The notes: generated by a model from the sequence alone, not told the origin. A stretch of 64,000 nucleotides of DNA from Bettongia penicillata ogilbyi (GCA_023548195.1 JAJHZJ010000082.1:124001-188000); one strand, 5' to 3'; positions 40,501 through 52,755 are shown, numbered from the stretch's first letter. Translations and numbers: made by a program.

Positions 40501-40668
40501 AAACAAAAAGAGATAAATATGGCAATACTCAACTACAGTATCACTCAGACACATGATATTGAATTGATTAAACTACCTTATTCCCTAATAATTCTGGTTG
40601 AAATTCAGTTAAATATGTAGAAGAGGACAGTGAACTGTTTACATTTATCTTCTTCAAAACCTCTAGGC

Positions 40669-41456
40669 AGCACTTTTTAACCTATGGATCTTGACTCCAT
40701 ATGGGATCCTGTAATTGAATGTGGGAGTCATGAAAAACTAGGCAACAGTATAAAGTTTCTGAATGTACAATAACCAAAAATTAATTCAAAATCACATCCG
40801 TAAAGAATCTGAGGTTTTTCTGGTAGTACTTGCCCATGTTGTACCATGAAATTTCACTGCAGTCTTAGTTCTGAACACACAGCATACATACCTTGCACAG
40901 CTCATGCCCTCAAGCTACATAATGCCAAGGAAAACTGCTAGAAACACCTCAACTCAGATTCGATACTACTGTATGTTATGAACTGCAATGTTTTTACTGT
41001 ATATTCAAAATCCTTCAATGAATTTTGGCTTGGGATTAGGCCAGAATTTCCAACAGTTTCGGAAATGACCCTAAACATACTTCTGTCATTTTGTACATAT
41101 TTATGCGAAGCAGCATTCCCAGTATTTATGATTATAAAATCAAAATATCAATCAACTCTGAAAAATGCTGAAGATGCTCCACGTCCTGCAGTATCAAATA
41201 TTCCACCAAGATTTCATTCTTTATGTAAAAATAAGCAAGCACATCCATCTCATTAGTATGCAAATTTGCTTTCATTTTTAACAATTGGTAAAATTACATG
41301 TATACCAAAAAATTCTTTTAAAATAAACTTCTTTATGATATGTTATCAGTAAAGGCTTGACTTGTACACCTATTTTATAAACCTATAAACCTGAAGCTGT
41401 ATAAAAATTTCTCAGGCAAAAAAGCATTGAGAGTGGAAAAAGCTTAAGAAGTTCTG
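40669..41456 (+). mobile_element. Charlie-like hAT DNA transposon, internally deleted
   Basis: Imperfect terminal inverted repeats (AGCACTTTTTAACC at the left, its partner GCTTAAGAAGTTCT at the right) sit inside 8-bp near-duplicates CTCTAGGC (40661-40668) and CTCTAGAG (41457-41464), the nTCTAGAn target preference of this hAT group. The only coding part left is the transposase C-terminus, so it is a deletion derivative. Confidence 0.8.
40978..41253 (+). pseudogene. hAT transposase C-terminal (dimerisation) fragment
   Basis: The open frame reads F-N-E-F-W-L-G-I-R-P-E-F-P, then L-N-I-L-L-S-F-C-T-Y-L-C-E-A-A-F, then P-P-R-F-H-S-L-C-K-N-K-Q. This is the hATC block shared by Charlie transposases and the host genes derived from them (ZBED5/FAM200 type): FW near the start, a central L-C-E-x-x-F and a terminal L-C-x-x-K-Q. 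About 90 residues survive, without the DDE catalytic core or BED finger. Confidence 0.8.
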
Positions 41457-41509
41457 CTCTAGAGGACTGTTCTTCATACTATTAATTGAGTAGTACTGAT
41501 TCATAGGGG

Positions 41510-41690
41510 TATTGTTCAAAAAAGTAGGGAACTTGGAGTTTAAAGACCTGTGTTTAAAATTAAGTGTTGTCATTTTCTAGCTGGGCCACTGGGGCAAATC
41601 ATTTAATATCTTTGAACTTGTGTCTAAATCTATAAAATGAGAATAACTGTTACTGTAAATATCAGTTGCATGCAGAAATAGATTTGATAA
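41510..41690 (+). repeat. MIR copy
   Basis: TTTCTAGCTGGGCCACTGGG, GCAAATCATTTAATATCTTT, AAATCTATAAAATGAGAATA. Confidence 0.6.
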
Positions 41691-42284
41691 TAATGAGATT
41701 TACTTATATATAGAACCAGAAACATAAGAGGGAAAATGAAGTGGAGAATATTTGAAATTCAAAAGAAGAAAAATCAGAAATGATATCATGATTGGAATAA
41801 GCTATAAACCATTAGACCTCTTAGGAGAAAATAGTTGATACAGATAACAATTCCAGCATGTAGACAGAACATCATTTGATAGGATGCTTCAACTAAATAG
41901 ACATATGCTATAGATCTCTCTTTGATAAGAGTGGAGCAGTTGATAAATTCTTGGCATGTCTTGTTGGTGCCTCTATCTTTTGGAAGATACAAGAAGTGAA
42001 ATGTCTACTCTGCAACTAATTTTGACCAATAAGGAAAAAAAAATGGCTGATGGCAACCCATGGAGGATCTACCTAATTCACTAGCTGCCTTTCTCTTGTT
42101 ATTTTTAGGTCATGATGATACAGGTACATGCCATTTACATTGATCTTTTGTATTTGCCACACAAAATGGCCACATTCCCCTTGGATTATTGCCAAAGCAT
42201 AATAGAAAATTGATGCAACTGTCCTAAGGAATACAATCAGAAACACTATTTGGCTTAATAATGTAGGTCAGAGCAAGGTTGAGG
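41691..42284. other. Unassigned sequence
   Basis: No gene or firm repeat. Confidence 0.4.
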
Positions 42285-42500
42285 GGAGACAGGTGGTGCA
42301 ATGGATAGAGCTCCAGACCTGAAGTCAAGAAGACCTGAGTTCAAATCTGACTGTGTTACCATGGGCAAAGTTACTTAACTCTGTTCCTTCATCTGTAAAA
42401 TGTTCTAGAGAAGGAAATGGTAAACCACTGCAGTGTCTTTGCCAAGAAAACCCCAGATGGTATCATAAAGAGTTGGACATAACTGAAAAATGACTAAACA
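42285..42500 (+). mobile_element. tRNA-derived SINE (WALLSI/SINE1-like)
   Basis: GACAGGTGGTGCAATGGATA, AAGAAGACCTGAGTTCAAAT, TCTAGAGAAGGAAATGGTAA, GTCTTTGCCAAGAAAACCCC, AGAGTTGGACATAACTGAAA. Confidence 0.85.
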
Positions 42501-43534
42501 AAAGGAAGTTTAAGAATAATTTTACCTGAACTATCTGAATAACTGCCTTATTCCTCCATCCCGGCTAGAAGGATTTAAACTTTGCATGGCAAGAGTCCAA
42601 GAAGGCATACCAGTCTCTTGTAGTTCTTTAAGTCCTACAAATTCTGGTCATTTCACAGGTACTGAGAGAGTACCAAAGTGATTGTGTTGTGCATTGTGAC
42701 CAAGATGGCAACAAGGACTAAGTCTGAAGCTGTTTACCTAGATATTTAAACCCAGATCTGAAAAAATAGTAGCCTCAACAACTGACTCACCTAAGAAATT
42801 GTGGTCCTTTGTTAGTTTTATAGGGGAAGCATATTCAATTTACAATTTTTAAAAATTTAAAATAGCAGCTGCTATTCAAAGACTGTTGCCCTTATGGTGA
42901 AGTGAAGATCTAACACAGTATATTCATGTCAGACTTAGGAATGATTTAATGCTCCTTGTTTACTAATGTGCTTTCCATAAATAGCACTCTCTAGCAATAG
43001 ACAAATTAAATCCAAATTATTTCTCGAACTTTACTAATTCTGTTTAATATTCTAGCCTTGCATCCCAATGTATGGAAACAGTGTCTATTTAATACTATTA
43101 GGGATAAGGGAAGGAAAAGAGAATTGATTTGCTTGTATTTACAACAAAGAAAATGATTCTCATTTACTTATTCTTTAGGAACACTTTGTTTTATGGGCTA
43201 CCATGGTCAAAGAATTCATTACCAACTGGTCAACATATTGGCTATGAGTCTTTCTATACTTGACAAGGTAATCCTCAGTCATTGAGCTCAGTCTGTCACA
43301 GGATGAAGCTTTAAGCTTCTGAATCTTGAAAAAAGCTACCACAACTTACACTCTATCGTATAATTTTTAAGAACTCAGGGTGCCACAATGACACATTTAG
43401 AGTACAACTTGTGTGGAGGATTGGACTGCATGAAGAAAATTATGCAATACTTTCAATGATCCTAAGCTGCTCCTTAACATAAAATCCTATATTTTCATGC
43501 CAACATTTTCCCTGTAATGCTATGTAGCTAAGAA
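42501..43534. other. Unassigned sequence
   Basis: About 1 kb without gene or firm repeat. Confidence 0.4.
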
Positions 43535-45450
43535 TTCAAGTCAACAAACATTTTTTAAGCACCTACTACATACATGATACTATGCTAGGTACCATGAAGA
43601 AAACAAAGGTTTATGCCCTCAAGGAATATTCTACTTGGGAAATACAATATGTACACAAGTAAATAAATGCAAAATATATAAAAGGCAAAATAATTCCTAG
43701 ATGGGAAGGTACTAATAATCTGGATGGGGTGGAATCAGACCTCAAATATGAGGTAGCTCCTGGGTTTGGGAGGAAGCTGGGGATTCTGTGAAGCTAAACA
43801 TGGAGGAGCACTTATGAAAATGCAGGGAGGTAGAAAATACAGCTAATATTGTGCCCAGGGAAGAGATTATAGGCCTATTTGACTGAAAATGAAAGTTTGC
43901 AGGGGTGAGTAATGGGAAATAATAACATAATGCAGGCGAAGCCAAATTGTGCAGGGCTTTAAATGCTAGGGTACGGAATTTATAATTTATCTTAGAAGCA
44001 ACAAGCAATCATTAAAGAATTTTAGTGGGGGAATGGGATTTAGTTAGATTTCTGGTTTACAAACATCAATTTGAAAGTTGTATAGAGGATGAATCAGAGA
44101 GTGGAAAGACTAGAAAAAGTCAGACCAGATTAGGTCTGAACAAGGATAAAGGTGGTATGAGTGAAGAAAAGGGAGTAGATGTGAGAAATGTGAAATATTG
44201 TGGAGACGGAATTGAAAAGACAGCAACTTAGTAGTTTAGTGAGAGGGAAGAGGTGAGGACGATTCCAATGTTGAGAAATCTAAGTGACAAGAAAGATTGT
44301 TGTACTATCAACAGAAATGGTAAAACCTAGAGGAAAGGTAGGCATGGGGTAAAGGGGAAATATGAGTTCCATTTCAGACATGTTAAGTTTGAGATAATGA
44401 TGGAACAGCCAGACAAAGATGTCCAGCTGGCAGATGTCCAGCAAGATAGTAAAGGTTTGAAATTCATGAAAGAATTGGAGCTGGATACATAGATTGGGGA
44501 GTCATCTGGATGGAGATGATAATTGAACCCATAAGATCCTTAAGAGGGAGTGTATGGAGAGAAGGGAGTTCCCACGACAGACCCTTGGGGGATTCTTACA
44601 CTTAGCTGGTAGGATGGGGATAATGACCTGAAAAGGTCACTGAGGAGTTGTTAGGCAGATAAGAAGGGAACCAAAAGAGACCAGCATCATGAAAGACAAA
44701 GGAGGAGAGAACATCCAGGAACAAAAAATAGAGACAGAAAGACTAAAGGATAGAACATTTTCTAAGTGTTTACTATGTGCCAGTGCAAGGTTAAGCATTG
44801 GAAATACAAGGGAGAAAAAAAGACAGTCTCTAGCCTCGCCCCCAAGAAGCTAATTTTCTCATGAAAACAACTGAAAACAGGGAGCTGGAAAGGAGAAGGA
44901 GAATACCCATGTAGAGAAAAGGTGGGAAAATCTGGAGAGTGATTCTGGACAGCAAAGACAAGAGAGAAATTAACACGAATGGACAAAGCACTTCCTTAAA
45001 CGGTGGTCCTGGATAGGACTTGCCAATTGGAGGAAGAGGGCCTCCTGGGTCAAGGAATCTCCAAGGTGAGGAGATTTCTGGGGTGGAGTCCAGAGAGTTA
45101 GGAGTTGATATAAGACAGAAATGACATTGTTGAAACCTGAAAAGATATCAAGTAAAATGAGAACAAAGAAAAGGTCACTGGGGTGAGAAGGCACACTCCA
45201 AGGAATTGACAATTGAGTGCGACATAAAAAGAAATGGAGACAACATATACAAACAGAACTTCTTCCAGTTTGGCTGTTCAAGGGAAAAAAAAATACAAGT
45301 CATTAGCCTAATGGCATGGAAGGATCAAGTAAAGGATGTTCAAGGATGGGGAGACCTGAGCATATTTATAGTTATTAGGGAAAATATCTTTTTGGATAAG
45401 AAAAGATTGAAGATCAAAGAGAGGTTTTAATCATGGAGGTAAAGTCCCAA
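43535..45450 (-). mobile_element. Long L2 copy with a second L2 end inside
   Basis: Antisense L2 from its 3' end (TTAAGCACCTACTACATACA) inward: GTGCAGGGCTTTAAATGCTA, TCAGACATGTTAAGTTTGAG, GATTGGGGAGTCATCTGGAT, GACAGACCCTTGGGGGATTC, CTTAGCTGGTAGGATGGGG (to 44.74 kb), and then ATATCAAGTAAAATGAGAAC, AAAAGGTCACTGGGGTGAG (from 45.13 kb), the antisense of the reverse-transcriptase region. At 44745-44850 a separate L2 3' end (TAAGTGTTTACTATGTGCC) interrupts it. At nearly 2 kb it is the longest L2 here, and its frame is destroyed. Confidence 0.75.
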
Positions 45451-46287
45451 AGGAAATGGGAGGAGAAGCCTACCTCTTCACCAGAGACTTAAATTGTGAA
45501 ACACCATGATTTCATGGAATGGTGGGTGAACCAAAGAGACATGTTTGTTACTAACAATGTCTTGTATACAAGAAACTGTATATTTCTTTATCTGAGAACT
45601 GTCTACTCATAATGTTCTTTTACTATTTATCCACTGAGGAATGACTCTTCTTTAATATATTCACAGAAGAAAACAAAAATGAAAAGGCAAATACAAATAG
45701 TATATTTGTTACTGCCTTATTAAATTTAATATATGTATATAGCATATATTTTAAACTATATATAACTGAAGTTCCTAGTTTCTTATGCAAGACTTTTTCT
45801 TGTTCTTTTTTGTATATGAAAACATTTGTGTTTTTATAATTAAGTTCACAATAAAATTTTTTTTAATATGTAAGGTATTTTTTAAACACGTAAGAAATAC
45901 ATAATCAGAAAAGGGGGTGGACCATGCATCTAGCAAGAGTGAATGATAGCACATGTATCCATAAAAGGCCTATAGGAAAGTTTCTAGTCTGTTATGCAGA
46001 TCTTAAGCAGAGTTTATACAAGTATCCCACAAAATGATAGGGAATGGATAGGATGCCATGTGCCCAAATGGAGTTAATACTCACAATAAATAAGATGAGA
46101 GATCCATTGATGTATCAAAACACAATTACACTAATATTTATTTGTATAGAAACTTTTAAAAATCTTCACCATATTTAACATTATTATATGTTACTTTTCT
46201 GGTCCTTAAATCTTTTAAAACAGATGATAGCAGTATATTTAAAATAAAGTATCCTTAGGGTGGCTCTTCACTATGCAGAAGATATAG
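45451..46287. other. Unassigned AT-rich sequence
   Basis: 45630-45660 (TTTATCCACTGAGGAATGAC) faintly resembles antisense L1 ORF2. The rest is unassigned. Confidence 0.35.
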
Positions 46288-46353
46288 AGAATTACTACTA
46301 CTATCACTACTACAACTATTATGACTACCACTGCAACCACTACTACTACTACT
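46288..46353. repeat. (ACT/ACC)n trinucleotide repeat
   Basis: An interrupted run of CTA/ACT units ending ACTACTACTACTACTAGC. It directly precedes a SINE. Confidence 0.85.
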
Positions 46354-46361
46354 AGCTGATA

Positions 46362-46683
46362 TGAGGGGCAGCGAGGTGGCGCAGTGGATAGAGCACCAGT
46401 GCATGAGTCAGGAGGACCTGAGTTCAAATCTCACCTCAGACACTTGACACTCACTAGCTGTGTGACCTTGGGCAAGTCACTTAACCCCAATTGCTTCATC
46501 CTGGGTCATCTCCAGTCATCCTGATGAATATCTGGTCACTGGATTCAGATGACTCTGGAGGGGAAGTGAGGCTGGTGACCTGCACAGCCCTCCCTCACTC
46601 AAAACAAAGTCAAGTGCAAGTCATGTCATCATTTCTCTGATGGCATGGTCTTCTTTGGCAATGAAGGAAGAACACAACGACAT
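46362..46683 (+). mobile_element. Composite SINE: tRNA-like head, RTE 5' piece, RTE 3' tail
   Basis: The head GGGGCAGCGAGGTGGCGCAG carries the pol III A-box-like segment and a B-box-like GAGTTCAAATC. The middle (about 46500-46620) matches the 5'UTR of the local RTE: its reverse complement aligns with 8165-8285 over words such as CAGCCTCACT, GAGTCATC and TCCAGTGAC. The last ~45 bp (CTGATGGCATGGTCTTCTTT) match the RTE 3' end (GGTGATGTCATTTTGGTCC). This suggests mobilisation by RTE. It is fuller than the SINE copies ending in GTTGGACA. Confidence 0.8.
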
Positions 46684-46935
46684 TTGTATAGTGCTTACTA
46701 TGTGCCAGACACTGTGCTAAGTGTTTTCCAGTTATTATCTCATTTGACCCTCACAACAATCCTGAAAGGCACATGCTATTATTATCCCCATTATACAGAT
46801 GAGGAAACTGAGGCAAAGAGAGGTTAAGTGACTTGCCCAGGGCCACACAGCTAGTAAGTGTCAGAGGCTGGATTGAACTCAAGCCTTCCTGAGTCAAGTC
46901 TTGGCACTCTATCTACTCCACATCCTAGTTGCCTA
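46684..46935 (-). repeat. MIR copy, nearly complete
   Basis: GTGCTTACTATGTGCCAGAC, CCTCACAACAATCCTGAAAG, ATTATACAGATGAGGAAACT, GACTTGCCCAGGGCCACACA. One of the best preserved MIRs in the window. Confidence 0.85.
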
Positions 46936-46984
46936 ATTATCTTGTCAATTAAGATGAAATGATGTAAGGCAACATGGTGTTGTA

Positions 46985-47205
46985 AAAAGACGATTGAATC
47001 TGAAATCAGAAGATCTGTTTCAGATTCTGGCTCTTACACATATTGCATATATTACACATATATGCATATATATATATATATATGTATGTATATGTATACG
47101 TAGGATCTCAGTAGAAACAACCTTAAGCAAATCACTCCATTTCCTCAGCCTGACTAGATGAACTTTAAGGTCTCTTCAAACTCTAAATCTATGATCTAAT
47201 GAAGA
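46985..47205 (+). repeat. THER/MIR-like CORE-SINE with a TA/TATG insert
   Basis: GAATCTGAAATCAGAAGATC, then a TATATG microsatellite (about 47048-47100), then AAGCAAATCACTCCATTTCC, CTGACTAGATGAACTTTAAG and CAAACTCTAAATCTATGATC. Confidence 0.65.
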
Positions 47206-48844
47206 GAAAGAATGAGAGGTTCAGTCTAATAAAATAAAATAAATTCATAGCCACCAAAGCAGATATCTACTTTGGACATGAATTATTAGGACATTAACAC
47301 AGACTTGATTAATCAGATAATTGCCACATTTCTCATGCTCTGCGTATAGACAGATTTTTCCAGTCCTCAAACACTAAATATTCTGTATGCCTTTAACACT
47401 AGGAAGACTAAGTATGTAGAATGACAGAAAAGTTTACTTTGCAATAAAAATTTTCACCCTATTCTCTATTTTCTTATGGATTAGAAAAAAATGCACTACA
47501 TCAATGGAAACAGCTTGATCCTTTATGGTATTTTAAAATTCTGGTCCTTCTAAAACACATTCTATTAACAAAATGCTTCAGTTTAGTTGAAGCATAACAA
47601 CAGAGGAAACGGGAAAGAAGGATAATAAGTAAGTTATTTTGGCTTGCCCTTGATTAATCTATATATTTTCAAACATTATCCACTTAAAATGAATTGGTTA
47701 TGCAGCTTATTTTGGAAAACTACAAAACATTCTGGCATATCAGGTTAGTCCCCTCACCCCCCTCCAAAAAAAATCCTTAAGCTTCCTTTTACATTTCTAA
47801 ATCTACTTTTAGATTTACAACTTCAGACATATAACAAGATAGATTTTGTAATCTATACTTTTCAGTCTTTTTTTTAAGTAATGTGTGCTATCCCCAAATT
47901 AAACCAGCACTAAATCAATTTCCATTTTTTCAAAAAGAAAGAACAAGAAATCTTTATGGCTTGGCAAATAGAACTGCATGAAATTCAGAATTCTCTTTGT
48001 CCCTTGCTAAGTATACCAGTTTCATTTTATGAGACAAAATTGCTATGTGACATGGTCTTCGAGCATTCTAAGCATATTTCTATCTTTAGCATGATTTCTG
48101 TAATATGGAATAATCTGCTTTTAATGTGGTAATAAAGACACCAAGAATTCCTTCTTAACTATTATGAGAGGCTCCTAAAAGCCCAGATAACATTCCTCAG
48201 AAATCACTAGCATCAAGAGGACACAGCTTGTAGGCAGAAAGCAGGAATAAATACATTTCACCACGTGATTGCCTTCCTTTCTCCACTGAAGAGGAATGAT
48301 CAGCTAAATGCAATTGTAAATAGTAGTCTCTCCATTGAAACAATAAAGCTTTGTTTCTGGAGTGTACCCTTCTAACAGATTGCTCAAAACCCTGTCCCAA
48401 ATCATTCTCATAAACCACACCACAGTCAAGAAGGCCAGCATGATTATCTCCCTAGAGTATACATCTCCCTGCATTATGTCACATAGCATCTTGCAGCCCT
48501 TACATATATTTCAAGCTTTACTCAAAGTCTACTGCATTGGAAAACTGTGTTTATGGAAACACTAGAAAGAGGATGAGAAGAAAAGTAGCTTCCCAGCATT
48601 ACTTAGAATATGCTGCTATCCAACATATTCTGGTGGCTAGCCTCAGAGCCACACAATAGTTTCTCCACATTAGAAAAAAAAAAGGAAATATGAAAAACCA
48701 GAACACTGTTCAAGACAGAGAAGACAAGGGTAAACCAAAGAAGCCTACCAAAGATCCAAACGTCACCAAATTTCATGCAGATTCAAACTTCCCCCAAACT
48801 GAAATTCCAGTTGATAATTGATACCAACCTTGCTTAAGGCAGGT
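47206..48844. other. Unassigned sequence
   Basis: 1.6 kb of mostly unique DNA with small motif-free open frames on both strands. Confidence 0.4.
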
Positions 48845-49085
48845 CATAGTGGTTTAGTGATTTAGAGTTGAGATGACCTGGGTTCAAATTGCTGACATCT
48901 ACTATCCAAGTTACATAACCATGAGCCAACCATTTCAATTCTCTGAGTCTGTTTCCTCATCTGTAAAGTGTGAATAAGAATACCTGCAATGATTTTGTCA
49001 CACAGCTGTTGTAAGGTTCAAATGAGTTAATGAATGTGGAGCATTTTGTAAACCTGGAAGCATTTCATAAATTCCACCTGTTGTC
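48845..49085 (+). repeat. MIR copy
   Basis: GAGATGACCTGGGTTCAAAT, AGTCTGTTTCCTCATCTGTA, GTTGTAAGGTTCAAATGAGT, GGAGCATTTTGTAAACCTGG. Confidence 0.75.
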
Positions 49086-49104
49086 TATTAAGAATGCAAA
49101 ATGG

Positions 49105-49330
49105 TGGCCTACCTACTAAATCCAAAACCCCCTCCATGACTTTCAGGACTTCAATAACTTGGCCATACCCTATAAATCCAAACCCATCTCCCACTATTCC
49201 CTTAAAGCCCTGAGATTGTACACTACTAGGAGGCAGATACCATATTACATAACACTTCTGTATTATCTACAGTGCCCTGAACAGTACTGAGTATACAGCA
49301 GATATTCAATAAATATGTACTGATTCACTT
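49105..49330 (+). repeat. L2 fragment
   Basis: CTTCAATAACTTGGCCATAC, TACACTACTAGGAGGCAGAT and the 3' end AGCAGATATTCAATAAATAT. Confidence 0.65.
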
Positions 49331-50084
49331 TTTTTTCTCCGCACCTTAAGCCTGTATCTTGGAATGTTATGGGTTAATTGGGAAACAAATCAAGACAGTA
49401 GCTTTGCACCTCTTCTAGAAGTTACCACCAAATCCCATACAAATAGCACCACTAACCCCTCCAATTACAAAAGTATACTGATCACAAGTCACAGAAAACT
49501 ATAAACACTCTCAGAAGAAAAAAGAATTAGATATCATTATTGAGCTTATATTCTAACATTGGGAAAGACTTTCTTAACCACTCAGACCATTAGGATTTTA
49601 ATACAAAGTTTATTGATATCTTTTGTTTTTATATCATATTCAGTTCCTAACATACCCCATCTTCCATCCCTCCATTGTTGAACCATCATAAAATAAGAAA
49701 GAGGAAAAAAATTCAGTTCAGTTTTGCTGAGTCCAAGTTCAACATTATATGCAGCATCCTACTCCCACAGTCTACAAAGAAATAACAGATAATGCTTTCC
49801 TGAAAATTAGCTTTAAATATTTAGGAGCCAAAAATGAAAAGAATGAACTAGATTGCCTCTAAATTTCATATGAGGTGGTACCTCAGTTATTTTAATTTAA
49901 ATTTCTCATGATTTAAAAGATTTTTTTCCTTAATATGATTGTAGATTGCTTTGATTTCTTTTGGAAATTGTGTCTTAATATCTTTCAACCATTTATCAAT
50001 TGTGGAATTAAATTTGACTCAGTTCAGTACTCTGTATATATTTAGAAATCAGGCTAGTCTCAGAGTTCTCTATACCTCAAATGT
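49331..50084. other. Unassigned sequence
   Basis: No gene or firm repeat. Confidence 0.4.
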
Positions 50085-50335
50085 CTATCCTTTGTTTCTC
50101 AGTTCATCTCATTCTGTTGAAATAGTTATCCTTCAAGATCCTGCTCAAATACAGCTTCTTCCATGAAGCTTTCCAAGTCCTTCTTTATGGCAACATAATC
50201 CTTTCTCAAAAGGATCATCAGACCTTTGGCCTTACCTGTCTCACATACTTTATTTTTTATTCTGCTTATTTCTGTACATGACTCTCCTCCCTATTTGATT
50301 ATAAACAAGGACAAGGACTACAGCTTTTCAATGTC
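50085..50335 (+). repeat. L2-like (CR1-clade) fragment
   Basis: CAAGATCCTGCTCAAATACA, GCTTCTTCCATGAAGCTTTC and ACAAGGACAAGGACTAC follow the sense L2 3' region. Confidence 0.55.
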
Positions 50336-51354
50336 TGGTGCCACCTAAGGATGAGAAGGAATACTCCCAAGTTTGGCTTCAAAGGTTGGGTGCTCCCCAG
50401 ATTGTGTTCAAAGTACTATGTGGGATTGTACACTTAGCTTTAATAGTCAGGTAACAGACATAATCTGCGCTAAACATCATTGTGTAGTGTAATGTAGCCC
50501 AGCAGCATCAGTAACTACAAAACATTCTCCTTATAAACGTGGAGAACACACCACTCCACCAATGATATAGCCTCATAAACTTAGAATATCTAGGGAACAG
50601 ATGTGGCCAAGCATTGGCCCACCCATGCTTCTGTGTGGTCTTCATGCTGCTTCCCCCCAGATACAGGGTGGCTGATGGGAAGATCTCCCAACTAAGTTAT
50701 CTGAGTTTGTTCCTCTTTGCAGTTTGAGTGCCAACTTGTAGGATTAACTCCCTCTTGCATCCTTAGTTGGCTCTTTCCTCTGATGCCAGGAGGGCCATTT
50801 CTTAGAGCTTTCTCAAATGAATCTCTGCTCCCCTACTTGGCAGTGGCATCTCCTGCAGGCAGAGTAGTTCTAATACAAAGCACCATAGCCAATGAGGGAG
50901 GGATAGAAAAACAGAAAGAACAGGAAGAACACAGAGAAATCCCTTTATCCTCACTGCCCTCTAAGAGAAGAAAAGGCAAAGAACTGAATTCTTCCTCCAC
51001 AGCTAACCAAAGGACACTCCTTAAATCTCTTCGTCACCTCAATGGAATCCAGATCTGACAAGCAAGGCTTTTTTTAACGCCACCTGGGGTAGTGCTTGAC
51101 TTCAGCCGAACAACGATGACTATTTTTCTAAATTCCATCAAGTTTGACTAATGACTTTTCAATTCTTTATAAAGGGGTGATAAAAAGTATGTTGTTATTT
51201 AGACTTCCTTCAAAACTTTAGAAATTTGTTTTCTCTATTATCTTCCCTTTACTTTCTGTGATTATGTCAACAGGGTTAAGGGAAAATCAGTTAGGGGTGT
51301 CCTAACCAAATTCCTTCAACATATCTCTTCATTCTCCACAGCATCTTTTCAATT
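50336..51354. other. Unassigned sequence with a 113-codon open frame
   Basis: The frame at 50717-51058 (+) starts from TTG, not ATG, and ends in a basic, Glu/Lys/Ser-rich tail. A splice-acceptor-like TTCCTCTTTGCAG precedes it, but there is no domain. I do not call it a gene. Confidence 0.35.
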
Positions 51355-51480
51355 CAACAGGTATTGTTAAACATCTGTTATATACCAGGCACTATGCTAG
51401 GTTTTAGATATAAAGACCAAAAACAGTCCCTCTCCCCAAGAAACTTACATCTTTGTGATGCACCTTTAAAAAGACTGATA
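51355..51480 (-). repeat. L2 3'-end fragment
   Basis: ATCTGTTATATACCAGGCAC, TATGCTAGGTTTTAGATATA, GTCCCTCTCCCCAAGAAAC. Confidence 0.75.
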
Positions 51481-52509
51481 GTAAATATCTGTTGAATGTC
51501 ACTGAAGGCCCCTTCCAGTTCTGAGACTTAGTGAATCAAATAGAAAATTTAAAGAATACTTTACCTTAAACATGCCTGATATTTTTACCAGTAGGGGAAT
51601 GGAGAAGAAAACAATAGACTTACGCATCTCTTTTGGGCTTATATGCTAAGGTATCATATGGATAAAAAAGGAAAGCTAAGGTAAAATGGGGAAAGAACTA
51701 TATAACTGGCTCATAGGATAAGCAAAATTGCTTCAGCTGTCCAAATCCTGCTGCTGTGGCATTGAAAAAAAACGTATTTTTTTCTGTACTCTTGAAATGA
51801 TCTTCCATTAAGTTTTTTACTTATCAATTTCAAGCCCACAAGCTCCCTTTACAACTGTTAATGTATCCACCAGGAATGAAACACAATTTATACGGTATGC
51901 CAGGCTTGCTCATAGCAAGGCAATCCAGCTCAGAAGATTTTCAGATTATCAGGCAGTGATAGCAGGAATGTCACAGTCTCTGCTGCTTGATGTAGGGGGG
52001 GACATTTATCAAAAAGACAGCTGCCATGAAATTGCCATCTCTCTTTCCCACTAGAGTGGTATGGAGCTGGTATGTGTGCGTGTGTAAGTGGATGATTTTG
52101 TTGGGAGAACTCATTTCCCATTATTCTATGCTAGACAGAAAAGAAGGGCCTAACCTGAATAATGGGTTTATGGTCATTTTAGACACTCAATCTTCCAATG
52201 GGAAGGGTACAATAATTCATTACTCATCACGAACTCCCAGTTCACACAATTCCAGCTGGGTACATAATTCGAAAACAGCTTAGTACCAGTGGTCCCAGAT
52301 GTCTTCCAGAGAGCAGGAAATTGGGTATAAATTTTTCTTTCTAAACTCGGGGATTTGAGTCTAGTGTTCCAAAGGCAAGAATTCTCCAACATTTTTGGAC
52401 AAGACTTAGACCATCAGGTGATAAGGATCCAATTCCATCTGGGGATGCTAGCAAGGAGGCTATCTGGCAGAAATCTGGTAAGTTGTGAAGTCACCAGACT
52501 TTGAAGAAG
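51481..52509. other. Unassigned sequence
   Basis: About 1 kb. Small overlapping open frames at 51930-52392 show no motif. Confidence 0.4.
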
Positions 52510-52605
52510 GTAAGAAGGTAACTGGACTTTTTCCTTTTCCATTTCACCACTAACTTGCTGAGTCACCTGAACCCCTTGTGCCTCAGTTTACATATTTAAA
52601 TGGCC
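52510..52605 (+). repeat. MIR fragment
   Basis: CTAACTTGCTGAGTCACCTG and TTGTGCCTCAGTTTACATAT. Confidence 0.5.
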
Positions 52606-52669
52606 GTACTTCCAAACACACACAAAAAACTTCTTCAAAACATCACTGTAAGTTCCATTGCTAGGGGAT

Positions 52670-52755
52670 TGTCTTTTAAAGACTTTCTATCTCCTTCCAA
52701 TAATAATCTGCATACAGAAACTGCTTAATAAATGATTTGTTGAACTGAATTTAAT
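52670..52755 (+). repeat. L2 3' tail
   Basis: GAAACTGCTTAATAAATGAT, TTGTTGAACTGAATTT. Confidence 0.65.

Noticed and set aside
45598..45900. Antisense L1 ORF2 fragment
   Set aside because: Only one short word resembles L1, and the flanking words do not continue the pattern.
46239..46427. 62-codon minus-strand Val-rich frame
   Set aside because: Translation of the ACT/ACC trinucleotide repeat and SINE head.
50717..51058. 113-codon frame as a gene
   Set aside because: No ATG at its start, no domain, low-complexity tail. The acceptor-like sequence alone is not enough.
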